From a virus, in the IMG/VR virus record IMGVR_UViG_3300025809_000048, positions 1 through 37,643 of that record: a stretch of 37,643 bases of DNA; one strand, given 5' to 3'. The notes beneath the pieces were generated by a model. It had not been told where the DNA came from. It saw nothing but the letters and a program-made list of their open reading frames with translations, and searched no databases. Of the stretch, positions 24,583-33,710 are shown in pieces (within the stretch, counting starts at the first letter, position 1; every line of letters starts with the position of its first letter). The translations under genes and the position numbers were made by a program.

Positions 24583-27500
24583 ATGAACGAGCAGGTATTA
24601 AAAGATTTATACGATAGAGCTGTATCTAAAGGTTATCAAAAATCTATTGAAGAGTTTAATGCGTTACTACAAAGTAATGAAAACGTATTAGCCGATAACT
24701 ACGGTTACGTGCAAGAGAAGGGATACCAAAAGTCTTTTGAAGATTTCTCTGTTTTAGTAGGAGTAAAAAAAAAAGAAGATTCGGTTTCAGTTTCTCAGCA
24801 GGTCGTTACGGATTCTACTATACCACAGCAGCAGGAAGAGGTTATTTCTTCGGAGTCTATCACACTTGAAGAACCTTCTGAATATACTGTTGTACAGGAT
24901 GCAGAACCAAGTAGACAGTATCAGGGTGATAAACCGATTTCATTAGAGAAGTCTACCGCCATTGAGAGGGTGTTCGGTAAGAACGAACTTACCGATTTGT
25001 TTGGTGACATCTATAGAGCAGGAGCAGCAGGTCAAGCCCAAGGTGGTTCTGTTGACGAGGCTTTAGAGTTGTTTGCAAAAGGCTCTGACGTTTCAGATGA
25101 TGACATCCAAGAATTTATTGCTGCACAAAAGCGCATGCAGTCTATGGGTGAGTCTGATGAGATGCGTGATTTCCAAAAAATTTATCAAGAGAATGGTGGC
25201 GGTTGGCTAGGCTTTGTAAAAGGTGTGGCTAAGAACCCTACCGTTATACCACAGTTATTTGTATCGTCAGTTAGCGCTATGGCTACCCCTGCAGTCCTTG
25301 CGGGCGCAGCAAGTGGTGCAGCGGGTGGTGCTTTAGTTGGTGGACCTGCCGGTGCTTTAATAGGTGCTATGGGTATGGCGGGTACTACACTTGAGACAGG
25401 CCTTACTTATGCTGAGCTACTGCAAGAGCAGCTTGGTGACAAGCCTATGACCACTGAGAATATAAGAGCTGTATTGGGAGACAAGGAGGCGATGGATGAG
25501 ATTCGCTTTAAAGCTGTAGGGCGTGGTCTTACAATTGGTACTATTGATGCTATCACGGGCGGTCTTGCAGGTAAGCTTACTACTAGCGTTGTAAAATCTA
25601 CAGGTCGAAAACTTTTAGGTGCTACCGCAGGTGGTACTGTTGAAGCTGTAGGTGGTTCTGCGGGTGAGGTTGCAGGTAGATTGGTTGCGGGTCAGGAGAT
25701 GGACGTTGCTGAGATTGGTTTTGAAGGTATTGCAGGTACGGCCACAGCTCCATTAACTGTGGGTTATGGTCTATACAAGGCCCCTAAGTACCACATAAAT
25801 GGTAAAGATAAGAATGCTGCAGTATCAGGGCCTGACATGGCTAGGTTTATTAGAGAGGCTAACCCTAACGATTTAATTAAGGCTGAGGTTAACATTGTTA
25901 ATGACGATGTGCTACAGGCTGAGTACACAAAGAAATACCAAGAGGCTGTAACTAAGAGAGATATATCTGAGGCTGACCCTGAGATGAACCAACCTACGCT
26001 TGACGCTATCACAGAGCTTCAGGTAGAGTTAAATAACCTTAAAGGTAAAGACAATCAGGTAGCTAAGGATAGAGCTAAAGTCATAAGAGAGGAGATAAAG
26101 AATCTCCAAGAGAACCCATTAACAGAAGAAACAGATGCCATTCAAGAGCCAAGCGCAGAGACGGTGGATGTACAAGAACAAGCCGCAGTTAGCGAAGGAG
26201 TTCGAGAAGGAGACACCGAAATCACAGCAGTTACCGAAGAGGTTGCACAAGAAGATGTACAAGAACAAGATGTCTCTCCGGAGCTACAGAGCGAGGTAGA
26301 TAAAGCTATTGCGGACGAGCAGTTAGATTTAACCGAGTTAGATGATGTGATTACTGAGGAAGTTGCACCTGAAGAGACGGTTGCTGAGGAAGTCGCACCT
26401 GAGCTTACTGAGCAAGAGGAAGTTCAGAAAATGATTGATGATGTTACTGAGGAGTACGAAGGGGAGATTGAAACCATTCAGGAAGAGATAGCTATAGAAA
26501 AAGGGAACACCAAAGCAGGTGTTGATGAGCTGAAGCAGTTAATAAAAGAAACAAAAGAAAACAAAGACCTAACCCTTACTCAAAGATTGAGTGAGTTAGA
26601 GAATTTAAGAGAGCAGTTATCTGAGTTCAAGGAAGACCAAAAAAATCAACTAGATATCTACAAAGAAGATATTAAGGAGAAGAAACGTGAGATGAGGTCT
26701 GAGATTATTTTCAATAAAAAAGAAATTAAAAGAAGTAGAAAGTTAGCTGATAAAGGTCCTGAATTTAGATTAAGAGATGAGGTAGAATCTCAGATTGACG
26801 AGTCAGAAGTAGCTAAGGTTACTGACGTTATTAACGAGATAGAGTCACCAAATAAAGATGTTAAACTAGGCTTTGAAGCCTCAAGCCCTATAGATGTTAA
26901 TGCTTTAAATGAAAGAACGGACACACCCTTAAACTCTACAACATTAGAGGTTGTAGATGGTATCCCAACTATATTTAACATAACAGACCAACTTACTACA
27001 GGTGATACTGTTAACCCTGAAACGGGCAACACTATTGACAACCTTAAGGGTGCGGTAGGATTTAACGGAACTAAGGGGCATGAGAACTTTGCTTGGGCTA
27101 ACGTAGACACTAAAGAGGCTGACACTATAATCTCAAAAGCTAAGCAGGTATACGAAGATAACAAGTCTTTGTTTGACGATTGGTGGGCTGCAAACCCTGA
27201 GTATAATGGATTAGTGCCAATGAATATTGTTAAGATGGGTGAGAGCTCTGTAGTTTCCAACGAGGCTACGTTTAGAGTTTTGTCTGATAATATAAAATCA
27301 CTACCCTCTAAGAATAAAAAGGCGGCTCTTAAAGCATTAAAGAGTGAGTTGGATTTAGAGATTAAAAAATTAAGCTCAATAGAATCTCCTTCTAAGTCGC
27401 AGTTAAAAACCCTAGGGCTTTACCGTAGAATTAAAAATCAGGTATCTAATTCAGGGGCTACGTCTATTGACCAAGTTTTATCTAGTGAGTTTGCTAAGAA

Positions 27501-30500
27501 AATTTCACTACCCGCTAGGACTTTGCTTATGGGAAAGGTTACATCTAGTACCCCTAATACTCCGGGAGCTAAATCTAAAACTCCGTCAGCATCAAAGAAG
27601 CCTGTCGTGTTAGCTTTATTGAAAGGTCAACCTAGCGAGGCTAAAACAAAATTAAACCTCGGTGTAATAACTGACACAATTACAGACCCTGAATTAAGAA
27701 ACGTGCCTATTGGTAGTGTAATTTCATTGGTAGGTGTTGACGTTTTAAACCCTGAGGTGCTAGAGACTACGCATCCAAACTATCCTTACGGCGTGAAGGG
27801 TAAATCAATTGGTGTACTAGAAAATCCTGTGCCTATGGAAAAAGCTTATCCTAAAGCGTATGAGAAAAGCTTTAAGGTACTTATTCAAAAGGAGTCTAAG
27901 GGAGCTAAAGCGTCTGCGCCTAGCATACTAAGTCAGCAAGCAGGTGTTGGTATAGGTATACCTTCTCTAGATTATGTGGGTGCTGTAACTAGCTCTAATA
28001 CTGACAATGTAAATAAGCTTGTTTCTTTTTTAAGAAAAGCGTTCCCAAGCGTAACCCTGTCTGTAGACTCAAAAGAGTTTAACGAGGTTATGAACTCGGA
28101 AGGGGTTAAGAAGTATTTAAAAGGCGGGGAAGTTGTTTACGGTGTAACGGTTAATGGTGACGTTTATGTTAACCCTGATATTCACAACTCAGAGTCGGCT
28201 ATATTTAATACAGCTATACATGAGATGGGTCACGTATGGACTGACTTTCTTCAGACAACTGAAAAAGGGAGAGAGATATACAATAAAGGTGTTGAGTTAG
28301 TAAAGGAAACAGATGTATACAAGAAGCAACTTGAGGTATTCAATGGTGATGTAGCTAAAGCAGCCAATGAAGCCTTAGCAATTCTTATCGGTAACAAGGG
28401 TGAGACTATAACTCAAGGAGCCTTAAAGAGTGAGTTTACTGAGTGGTTACTTGGTTTATGGAACTACATAAAACAGGAGTTTAAACTATCCAAAGACTTA
28501 ACGGCTGAAGATGTTCAGGGCTTAACTCTTGACCAATTTCTAGGAACTGCTCTAGCTGACATACTTAGTGGTGAGGAAATTAAAACCACAAAAAAACAGA
28601 GAGCTGAGATGAAGTCTTCGGCTGCATTTAAAAAGGCAGACGCTTCTAGTAGGGGTACGAAGCTATCTAACTTCAAGGTAAAATCATTCGTTGAGAAGGC
28701 TCGTGGTTTGGGTTACTCAGACGCAGCTATTAGTGCATTGCTTACACAGAGGGGCGTAAAGCCTGAGTTGGTTGCTGAGGTTGTTGCTACTGAGAAGACC
28801 GCAGCACCAAAGCCTAAGCTTACAGAAGAGTTAGTGCCGGGGTATGATAGATTAGCTAATGAAGTAGAGGGTATTATTAAAAAATCAAAGAAACGTGGTG
28901 TTAAGTTTAACGACATCATGGACAACGTAGCTGAATATGTTAAAGGTTCTCGTGTTTATGAAACAGCTACCGATGTAGTTCGAGAAAAATTACTGAGAGA
29001 TATACGTAAGCAGTTTGGTTTAAAGGAGAAGACAGCTCCTACACCAAGTCGTTTGCTCGGTGCTATAAGAGATGTTAAGAAGGTAACACTGAAGGAAAGT
29101 GAGCTGTTAAAGATTAGGTTGCAAGAGGCTGTTAAGGCTGCGAAGGATGCTAAGAATTTTATAGCTGATACGCAGCAAGCTTTATCCGCTGAGGTTGACG
29201 CTTTAATTAAGAAAGGTACTCTTACTCAAAGGCAAGCATCTGCTATATTGAAAAAGTTTGCTAAGACTGACGTGACTAAAGCTAAGTCTGTAGACGCTTT
29301 CACTGAGTATGTAGCTAAAGTATTCAACGACTCAGAAGGAAAGTACAAGAAGGGTGTTGTAAAAGATATTCTAAAGTTTGTTACCGAAAAAGCTAAGAAA
29401 GCTATTACTGACAGTAATAAAGCTAGAGGTAAAGGGTTAGATGCACAAGGACAGCAGTTTTTTGCTGCAGCTAAAAGAGTTCTTAAGAGAATCCTTGAGG
29501 GCGACTTTGACGCTGAATCAATAGAGAAGAAGTTCTTCCCTGACATTGATGAGGTGTTATCTAAGGAAGGAAAGCTTACGGTTAAAGAGCAAAACCAACT
29601 TGACGCTTACATTGCTTTTGAATCATTCAAAGGCGTAGAAGACATGAGTGTTCAAGAAGTTGAAGCACTATTAAAAGACTTAAAGGAAGCTCGTTCTGAA
29701 TCAATATCTAGACTAAAAGAAAAACTTGAGGCTGAGAAGGCTGAGGTGAAGGCTCTTAGAGATGAGGCTGACTCCAATATACAACAAGGATACTCAGCTC
29801 TTTACAATGAGGACGGTTCACCACTGACTGAAGAGCAGCTTAGAGCTCGTCAGAATGAAAGATATAATGCGTTGATGAGTGGTCAGCTAGGTAAAGCTTT
29901 CAAGCTTTATGTGTCTGAGTTTCCTTTAACCAAGCCGGGTAAATTCTTAACAGGTATAGCTAATAACTTAAAGCACTTAGGTACTCTAACAAATGGATTG
30001 GACAAGGTTGGTAAGTTCTTTACTAAGAATGTATACGAATCCCTTAACGCCATGGAGAGTTTGTATGCTAAAGGATTACAGAGTACTCGTACTAAGATGG
30101 ATGAGATAGCTAGCTCCATAGATGGTGTTAAGAACTATAAAGACATTCAAAGTAAACTAGCTTCAGGAGCTCACAAGATTGATGGTATCACCACGGGTGA
30201 GGGTAAGTCCTTAGGAACTAATCTTTTTAACGCAGACCAATTGATGAGAGTGTACGCTCTTAGTAAGAACGATGTTCAAAGAGAGAAGCTTAAAAAGCAA
30301 GGGTTTACTGATGAGAAGTTAAAGCAAATTGAAAGCATCCTTGGTAAGGATGTTGTAGAATTTACGGACAAGGTGGTAGAGTATTTAAGTACGGAGTACT
30401 TTGAGCAAACCAATGATGTATACTCTGATGTAAATAACGTAAACTTAAGCTACATAGAGAACTACTTTCCTACTCAGACAATAAAAACTAAGGTTGACTC

Positions 30501-32055
30501 TAAACTTTTAGATGAAGGAGATTTCAACGGTGTGTTTAACGCTCAAGTAGCTCCTGCATTAAAGGAGAGGGTTGATTTGACAGGTGACGTATCTATACTT
30601 AACGCTGACTTTACAACAACCTTAGAGAATCACTTTGAAACTATAGAGCGATACAAGTCTTACGCTGAAGGGGTTAAGAAGTTAAACTCTATATTTAAGT
30701 TTAAGTCGGTTGATACACTACTAGAACAAACAGGTTTAGGTAAAGTGGTTAGGAATTCTGTTAACTACGCAGTGAATCCTAATGGTGGGCAGCAGGCAAT
30801 ACAGCCTACCATTATAGATAAGCTTATGACGAAGTACACAGGCTTTGCTCTAGCCTTCAAGTTAGCTCAGGTTGTAAAACAGTCAACGTCTTTTGTCAAC
30901 GCGTTTGAAGACTACTCATATAGAGGCAAAGGTAAAAGTAAAGTACCGGGGTTAGACCTTGTAATGTTTATGATGGAGGCTGCTTATACAGCGGCAACCC
31001 TTCCAATACAGATTCAGAAAGCGTACAACATGTCCCCTATGTTTAAGGAGCGTGTTAAAAAAGGCTTAGAGGGAGATGTGTTTGGTTTAGAGACAGGCTC
31101 TGTTACCTTCAAGCCAATCGGTAAATCTAACACCATGTGGGGTAAAGCTGTTAGAGCTTTCAAAACAGGTGCAGGTTCACCTACAGTGCTTGGGGATATA
31201 CTTGGTGTGATGGGTTATATGATTAACTATAACCGAGACATTGCAAATGGTATGAGCGAGGCTGACGCTTTGAAGAAGTTTGAGAACTATAACGCTACTC
31301 AGCAGTCTCGTAGAGCGACTGAGAAGATTCCTTTACAGATGAATAGTAACTCCTTAGTTAGAGGGTTTACAATGTTTGGTAGCACACTATTCTTGCAGAT
31401 GAACAAAGTTATGCAGGGCTTTACAAACGTAATGAGCTCAGCCTCTAAGGGCAGTATACCTACAGCTAAAGATACTAGAGCTATTATATTAAACCTTGGT
31501 GTAGCCAACGTGATGTTTGCTCTTGCAGCGAACTTAGCGAAGTTTATTAAGGGTGATGATGAGGATAGAGATGAGGCTCTACTTAGAATGAAGGACGCTA
31601 TGATGGGTTTAAATCTTATCTATCAAGTGCCTTACTTTGGAGCAGCTATAGAGTCTGCGGTAAATAAATCAAGAGGTATTAATAGACCTGCCGACGTAGC
31701 TGTAAACCCATTCAACTCTATAATGAGGAAGGTTAAGAAGTTGTCTAAGGACGATAAGCCTATCGAGGCCGCTACACGTGTTGCTGTGGAACTTACTATA
31801 GGAGCTCAGGTTGACCCGTTTATTGGTTTGTTTAACGGATTCACTGAAGGGTTTGATGAGGATGTAATGTATGATGTTCTTGGTGTGAGTTCTTCTTACA
31901 GGCCCGCAAAACAAACTAAGAGCAAGAAGGGCATAAGTAAATCCGCTTTAAAGAAAGCCAACCCTAGGGCTTACCAAAGATTATATGGCCCGGGCTCAGC
32001 TTACTATAAGCAACAGCAAAGAATTAAGGAGCTGAAGAAAAGGCAGGGTAAATAA
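24583..32055 (+). CDS. Giant multidomain (polyvalent) ejection protein with zinc-metalloprotease motif
   Basis: The protein has 2490 residues, 20 percent of the window. It starts with a duplicated motif, SKGYQKSIEEF and EKGYQKSFEDF (about 15-53). Then come a Gly/Ala-rich hydrophobic segment (about 219-262, able to enter membrane), an acidic linker with EEVAPE repeats, and a charged coiled coil (about 605-725). A zincin motif, IHEMGHVW (H1213, E1214, H1217), has a possible third ligand E1263 in NEALAIL. Long Lys/Ala-rich helices follow. The conserved C-terminal third contains ENYFP (1959-1963), TGFALAFKLAQVVKQSTSFV (about 2086-2105), a hydrophobic helix near 2300-2324 and a basic tail. This mosaic resembles large polyvalent proteins injected with phage DNA. 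No RNA-polymerase motif was seen. Confidence 0.82.
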   Translation: MNEQVLKDLYDRAVSKGYQKSIEEFNALLQSNENVLADNYGYVQEKGYQKSFEDFSVLVGVKKKEDSVSVSQQVVTDSTIPQQQEEVISSESITLEEPSEYTVVQDAEPSRQYQGDKPISLEKSTAIERVFGKNELTDLFGDIYRAGAAGQAQGGSVDEALELFAKGSDVSDDDIQEFIAAQKRMQSMGESDEMRDFQKIYQENGGGWLGFVKGVAKNPTVIPQLFVSSVSAMATPAVLAGAASGAAGGALVGGPAGALIGAMGMAGTTLETGLTYAELLQEQLGDKPMTTENIRAVLGDKEAMDEIRFKAVGRGLTIGTIDAITGGLAGKLTTSVVKSTGRKLLGATAGGTVEAVGGSAGEVAGRLVAGQEMDVAEIGFEGIAGTATAPLTVGYGLYKAPKYHINGKDKNAAVSGPDMARFIREANPNDLIKAEVNIVNDDVLQAEYTKKYQEAVTKRDISEADPEMNQPTLDAITELQVELNNLKGKDNQVAKDRAKVIREEIKNLQENPLTEETDAIQEPSAETVDVQEQAAVSEGVREGDTEITAVTEEVAQEDVQEQDVSPELQSEVDKAIADEQLDLTELDDVITEEVAPEETVAEEVAPELTEQEEVQKMIDDVTEEYEGEIETIQEEIAIEKGNTKAGVDELKQLIKETKENKDLTLTQRLSELENLREQLSEFKEDQKNQLDIYKEDIKEKKREMRSEIIFNKKEIKRSRKLADKGPEFRLRDEVESQIDESEVAKVTDVINEIESPNKDVKLGFEASSPIDVNALNERTDTPLNSTTLEVVDGIPTIFNITDQLTTGDTVNPETGNTIDNLKGAVGFNGTKGHENFAWANVDTKEADTIISKAKQVYEDNKSLFDDWWAANPEYNGLVPMNIVKMGESSVVSNEATFRVLSDNIKSLPSKNKKAALKALKSELDLEIKKLSSIESPSKSQLKTLGLYRRIKNQVSNSGATSIDQVLSSEFAKKISLPARTLLMGKVTSSTPNTPGAKSKTPSASKKPVVLALLKGQPSEAKTKLNLGVITDTITDPELRNVPIGSVISLVGVDVLNPEVLETTHPNYPYGVKGKSIGVLENPVPMEKAYPKAYEKSFKVLIQKESKGAKASAPSILSQQAGVGIGIPSLDYVGAVTSSNTDNVNKLVSFLRKAFPSVTLSVDSKEFNEVMNSEGVKKYLKGGEVVYGVTVNGDVYVNPDIHNSESAIFNTAIHEMGHVWTDFLQTTEKGREIYNKGVELVKETDVYKKQLEVFNGDVAKAANEALAILIGNKGETITQGALKSEFTEWLLGLWNYIKQEFKLSKDLTAEDVQGLTLDQFLGTALADILSGEEIKTTKKQRAEMKSSAAFKKADASSRGTKLSNFKVKSFVEKARGLGYSDAAISALLTQRGVKPELVAEVVATEKTAAPKPKLTEELVPGYDRLANEVEGIIKKSKKRGVKFNDIMDNVAEYVKGSRVYETATDVVREKLLRDIRKQFGLKEKTAPTPSRLLGAIRDVKKVTLKESELLKIRLQEAVKAAKDAKNFIADTQQALSAEVDALIKKGTLTQRQASAILKKFAKTDVTKAKSVDAFTEYVAKVFNDSEGKYKKGVVKDILKFVTEKAKKAITDSNKARGKGLDAQGQQFFAAAKRVLKRILEGDFDAESIEKKFFPDIDEVLSKEGKLTVKEQNQLDAYIAFESFKGVEDMSVQEVEALLKDLKEARSESISRLKEKLEAEKAEVKALRDEADSNIQQGYSALYNEDGSPLTEEQLRARQNERYNALMSGQLGKAFKLYVSEFPLTKPGKFLTGIANNLKHLGTLTNGLDKVGKFFTKNVYESLNAMESLYAKGLQSTRTKMDEIASSIDGVKNYKDIQSKLASGAHKIDGITTGEGKSLGTNLFNADQLMRVYALSKNDVQREKLKKQGFTDEKLKQIESILGKDVVEFTDKVVEYLSTEYFEQTNDVYSDVNNVNLSYIENYFPTQTIKTKVDSKLLDEGDFNGVFNAQVAPALKERVDLTGDVSILNADFTTTLENHFETIERYKSYAEGVKKLNSIFKFKSVDTLLEQTGLGKVVRNSVNYAVNPNGGQQAIQPTIIDKLMTKYTGFALAFKLAQVVKQSTSFVNAFEDYSYRGKGKSKVPGLDLVMFMMEAAYTAATLPIQIQKAYNMSPMFKERVKKGLEGDVFGLETGSVTFKPIGKSNTMWGKAVRAFKTGAGSPTVLGDILGVMGYMINYNRDIANGMSEADALKKFENYNATQQSRRATEKIPLQMNSNSLVRGFTMFGSTLFLQMNKVMQGFTNVMSSASKGSIPTAKDTRAIILNLGVANVMFALAANLAKFIKGDDEDRDEALLRMKDAMMGLNLIYQVPYFGAAIESAVNKSRGINRPADVAVNPFNSIMRKVKKLSKDDKPIEAATRVAVELTIGAQVDPFIGLFNGFTEGFDEDVMYDVLGVSSSYRPAKQTKSKKGISKSALKKANPRAYQRLYGPGSAYYKQQQRIKELKKRQGK

Positions 32056-32091
32056 AAAAAGGGGAGTCCGTTATAACGGATTCCCCTTTTA
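32056..32091. terminator. Bidirectional terminator between convergent arms
   Basis: The 10-bp stem GGGGAGTCCG/CGGATTCCCC (32061-32070 with 32077-32086, one G-U pair) has loop TTATAA. It has AAAAAAA before it and TTTT after it, so it can work from both sides. It lies one base after the giant gene and against the end of the leftward operon. Its first 14 paired/loop bases equal those at 8907-8920. Confidence 0.9.
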
Positions 32092-32178
32092 GATTAAGTA
32101 ATAAATTCCGTAAAGAATTATTGCGTTAATTATTAGCACGACTATAAAGTCTTTTATCTTACCATCAGAATCTGACAT
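32089..32178 (-). CDS. 29-residue single-helix membrane peptide (small ORF)
   Basis: On the minus strand an ATG at 32178 opens a 29-residue frame, MSDSDGKIKD followed by FIVVLIINAIILYGIYYLI. That is a short charged N-terminus with one 19-residue hydrophobic helix that reaches the C-terminus. It overlaps the end of the nuclease-like gene by 14 bases, as neighbouring operon genes do, and stops at the edge of the terminator. Size and topology would suit a tiny holin-like or membrane-anchoring peptide, but nothing identifies a function. A chance frame remains possible; the clean amphipathic break and full hydrophobic span argue against it. Confidence 0.5.
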   Translation of the reverse strand: MSDSDGKIKDFIVVLIINAIILYGIYYLI

Positions 32179-32575
32179 ACTTGAATCCTTTTTGTTGTTC
32201 GTAATAAATCATTAGCTCCTCATCATTGAATGAGTTCTCTCTTGGTTTTCTACCACCCCACTTAACGCTACCCTGTATCTCTGAAACCTTAGCGTAGATG
32301 ATTCCATCCTCACACGCCCATATCATCACAGGGTTTAATCTTTTGTCGCATAGCTTGACAATCTTTCGTGCTGCCACAGGAAGCGGATAAGCGTCTTTAA
32401 GAGCTCTTAATCTTCCTTTAACTTCTACGTAAGCGATAAGGTTGTTAGAGCTGTCAAACACTCTGTAATCAATGTCGTTTGAACCGAGCTTTTTATATGA
32501 GCCACCAAATATCCCAACGAATTTTTCAATCGCTTTCTTCTCTCGTGTTAAGTCTGACTTGTTTTCAAATCTCAT
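32165..32575 (-). CDS. PD-(D/E)xK nuclease-like protein
   Basis: The preferred start is ATG 32575, which overlaps the phosphoesterase stop as ATGA, giving 136 residues; the frame is open further upstream but would run into the neighbour. The N-terminal helix LTREKKAIEKFVGIF holds a possible E17. Then YKKLGSNDIDYRVFD supplies D36, and LIAYVEVKGR supplies the E51-x-K53 pair, the layout of PD-(D/E)xK endonuclease folds. The following strand MIWACEDGIIYAKV and the basic SVKWGGRKPR complete a small nuclease-sized domain. A role in DNA degradation, recombination or concatemer processing is inferred. No partner domain is present, and activity is not proven. Confidence 0.65.
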   Translation of the reverse strand: MRFENKSDLTREKKAIEKFVGIFGGSYKKLGSNDIDYRVFDSSNNLIAYVEVKGRLRALKDAYPLPVAARKIVKLCDKRLNPVMIWACEDGIIYAKVSEIQGSVKWGGRKPRENSFNDEELMIYYEQQKGFKYVRF

Positions 32576-33291
32576 AGCTCCATTAGGCAGTTTATAGCAG
32601 TATGGCCACCGAATACAACACCGCACCCGATAGCTTGCTTCTTAAAGTTCTTAGCGTATGCAGCAGCGTAACTCTTACCGTCAACACCGCAACCTACTTG
32701 CATTCCAAATATTCTAAAGTTTCTACCAACCATCCACTCGCAGTACGCTTGTGTGTGTATGTGGCCTTGAACCGTAGACATCATATCGTTCTTAGACTTT
32801 GTCCTTGCAGTACCACCCTCACCGTGTACGTACTGTACGTTATCGTACACAACCCTGTCCTGCCAATTCCACTTCGTTCCAAGAACGTCGTTGTAACTCT
32901 TTATCCACCTCTGTGGTATCTGAGAGTCAAAAGCTTTACGCATAATAATCCTGTCGTGGTTTCCTATAAGAACATCCGCAACAGGGAAAGCTTCGTTCCA
33001 CCTCTTAACCTCTTCGATTGCGTAGTCCAACTCATCACCACCACCCATTCCATCGGGGTCACTAGTATGGAATGAGGAGTAGTGATTGTCAATTATGTCA
33101 CCGATAAAAATGACTTGATTGCAGTTGTATTTAGCGTATGTCTCCTTGCAGAAATCAAGGTAGCCGTCAAGAACAAAAGGAGCATGAACATCCCCGATAA
33201 CGAGAATCCTACGCTCCTTCTTATTGATATTGTCGTACGCTACCTTCTTGTTACCACTAAGTCGTGGTCTGTAATCCTTCTTATAGTTCAT
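32572..33291 (-). CDS. Calcineurin-like metallophosphoesterase
   Basis: The protein has 239 residues from ATG 33291; a GTG 21 bases upstream is also in frame. All metal-binding motifs of the family are in order: GDVH (33-36), GDIID (64-68), GNHD (110-113), VHGEGG (155-160) and GHIH (176-179). These residues bind two metals and hydrolyse phosphoesters. The substrate is unknown; the DNA-metabolism operon suggests nucleic acid or nucleotides. An insertion with Gly-rich DPDGMGGGDE (78-87) lies between motifs II and III. It overlaps the upstream gene by 11 bases and the downstream gene by ATGA. Confidence 0.92.
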   Translation of the reverse strand: MNYKKDYRPRLSGNKKVAYDNINKKERRILVIGDVHAPFVLDGYLDFCKETYAKYNCNQVIFIGDIIDNHYSSFHTSDPDGMGGGDELDYAIEEVKRWNEAFPVADVLIGNHDRIIMRKAFDSQIPQRWIKSYNDVLGTKWNWQDRVVYDNVQYVHGEGGTARTKSKNDMMSTVQGHIHTQAYCEWMVGRNFRIFGMQVGCGVDGKSYAAAYAKNFKKQAIGCGVVFGGHTAINCLMEL

Positions 33292-33472
33292 CTTGTAGGG
33301 ATTCAAGCACACCGTTTAGATTCTTAATAAGACCCTTAATCTCCTTCCTAGCTTTCTTATGCTCACGGTCTATAAGAGATTCGTAAATCTCATTAGTAGA
33401 GTCGTGTATCCCTTCCATTAATAAATTGATGTGCTTGATTCTAGTGTGATGGAGATTGGATTTTGTAGACAT
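33281..33472 (-). CDS. Small charged helical protein, unknown
   Basis: The protein has 63 residues from ATG 33472, four bases after the previous stop; the frame is open seven codons further upstream, but that would overlap the neighbour. It is mainly one or two helices (INLLMEGIHDSTNEIYESLI then KGLIKNLNGVLESLQDEL) with a His/Arg/Lys-rich N-terminus. No motif is recognised. It lies inside a tightly packed replication operon and probably serves as a small regulator or accessory of it, which is only inference. Confidence 0.6.
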   Translation of the reverse strand: MSTKSNLHHTRIKHINLLMEGIHDSTNEIYESLIDREHKKARKEIKGLIKNLNGVLESLQDEL

Positions 33473-33476
33473 TTGA

Positions 33477-33710
33477 TTATGAGTCCATTGCATTCAGGAA
33501 CGTAGTTCCCATCGTTGGATTTATTGTTTTGATTAGTTTGTAAATTCTTTTTGACTTAGCCCTAACATCGGAAGCTTCCTTCTTTGTAGAGTCAGAGCCT
33601 AAGTTAGTATACATCTTACAATCTATACGTAACAACTCATCTAGCTTCTGTCGCTCGTTCCAAGAAGAAAATCCTGCTATCTTATCTATGTCGTTATACG
33701 TATACCCCAT
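33477..33710 (-). CDS. Small protein of unknown function
   Basis: The protein has 77 residues, MGYTYNDIDKIAGFSSWNER onwards. It is helical, with the start overlapping the end of the DnaA-like gene by 17 bases. The first 35 residues (YNDIDKIAGFSSWNERQKLDELL) could form a short helix-turn-helix, although the turn glycine and spacing are not typical. The middle is Lys-rich (STKKEASDVRAKSKRIYKLI). There is no firm motif, and operon membership is the main support. Confidence 0.58.
   Translation of the reverse strand: MGYTYNDIDKIAGFSSWNERQKLDELLRIDCKMYTNLGSDSTKKEASDVRAKSKRIYKLIKTINPTMGTTFLNAMDS

Noticed and set aside
26356-26410. Short direct repeat GAGGAAGTTGCACCTGA-like in the acidic linker of the giant gene
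   Set aside because: It encodes a repeated EEVAPE in a low-complexity acidic region, so it reflects protein composition and is not a mobile or regulatory repeat.
26790-27260. A 156-codon minus-strand frame opposite the giant ejection gene
   Set aside because: Its composition (LSPILTIFIG, SVLPVSGL-type runs) is a mirror of coding sequence on the other strand, with no motif or signal.
24583-32055. Virion RNA polymerase in the giant protein, as in N4 or crAss-like phages
   Set aside because: No DxDGD-type or single-subunit polymerase motif was seen. The recognisable parts are a zincin motif and polyvalent-type regions.
32602-33327. Two plus-strand open frames opposite the metallophosphoesterase
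   Set aside because: The minus-strand gene has every family motif. The plus-strand frames are Thr/Val/Leu-rich shadows running against the operon.
33477-33710. Toxin-antitoxin or repressor-like reading of the two small proteins at 33281-33710
   Set aside because: Neither has a recognisable HTH, toxin or antitoxin motif, and they lie in the middle of a co-directional operon without their own regulatory gap.
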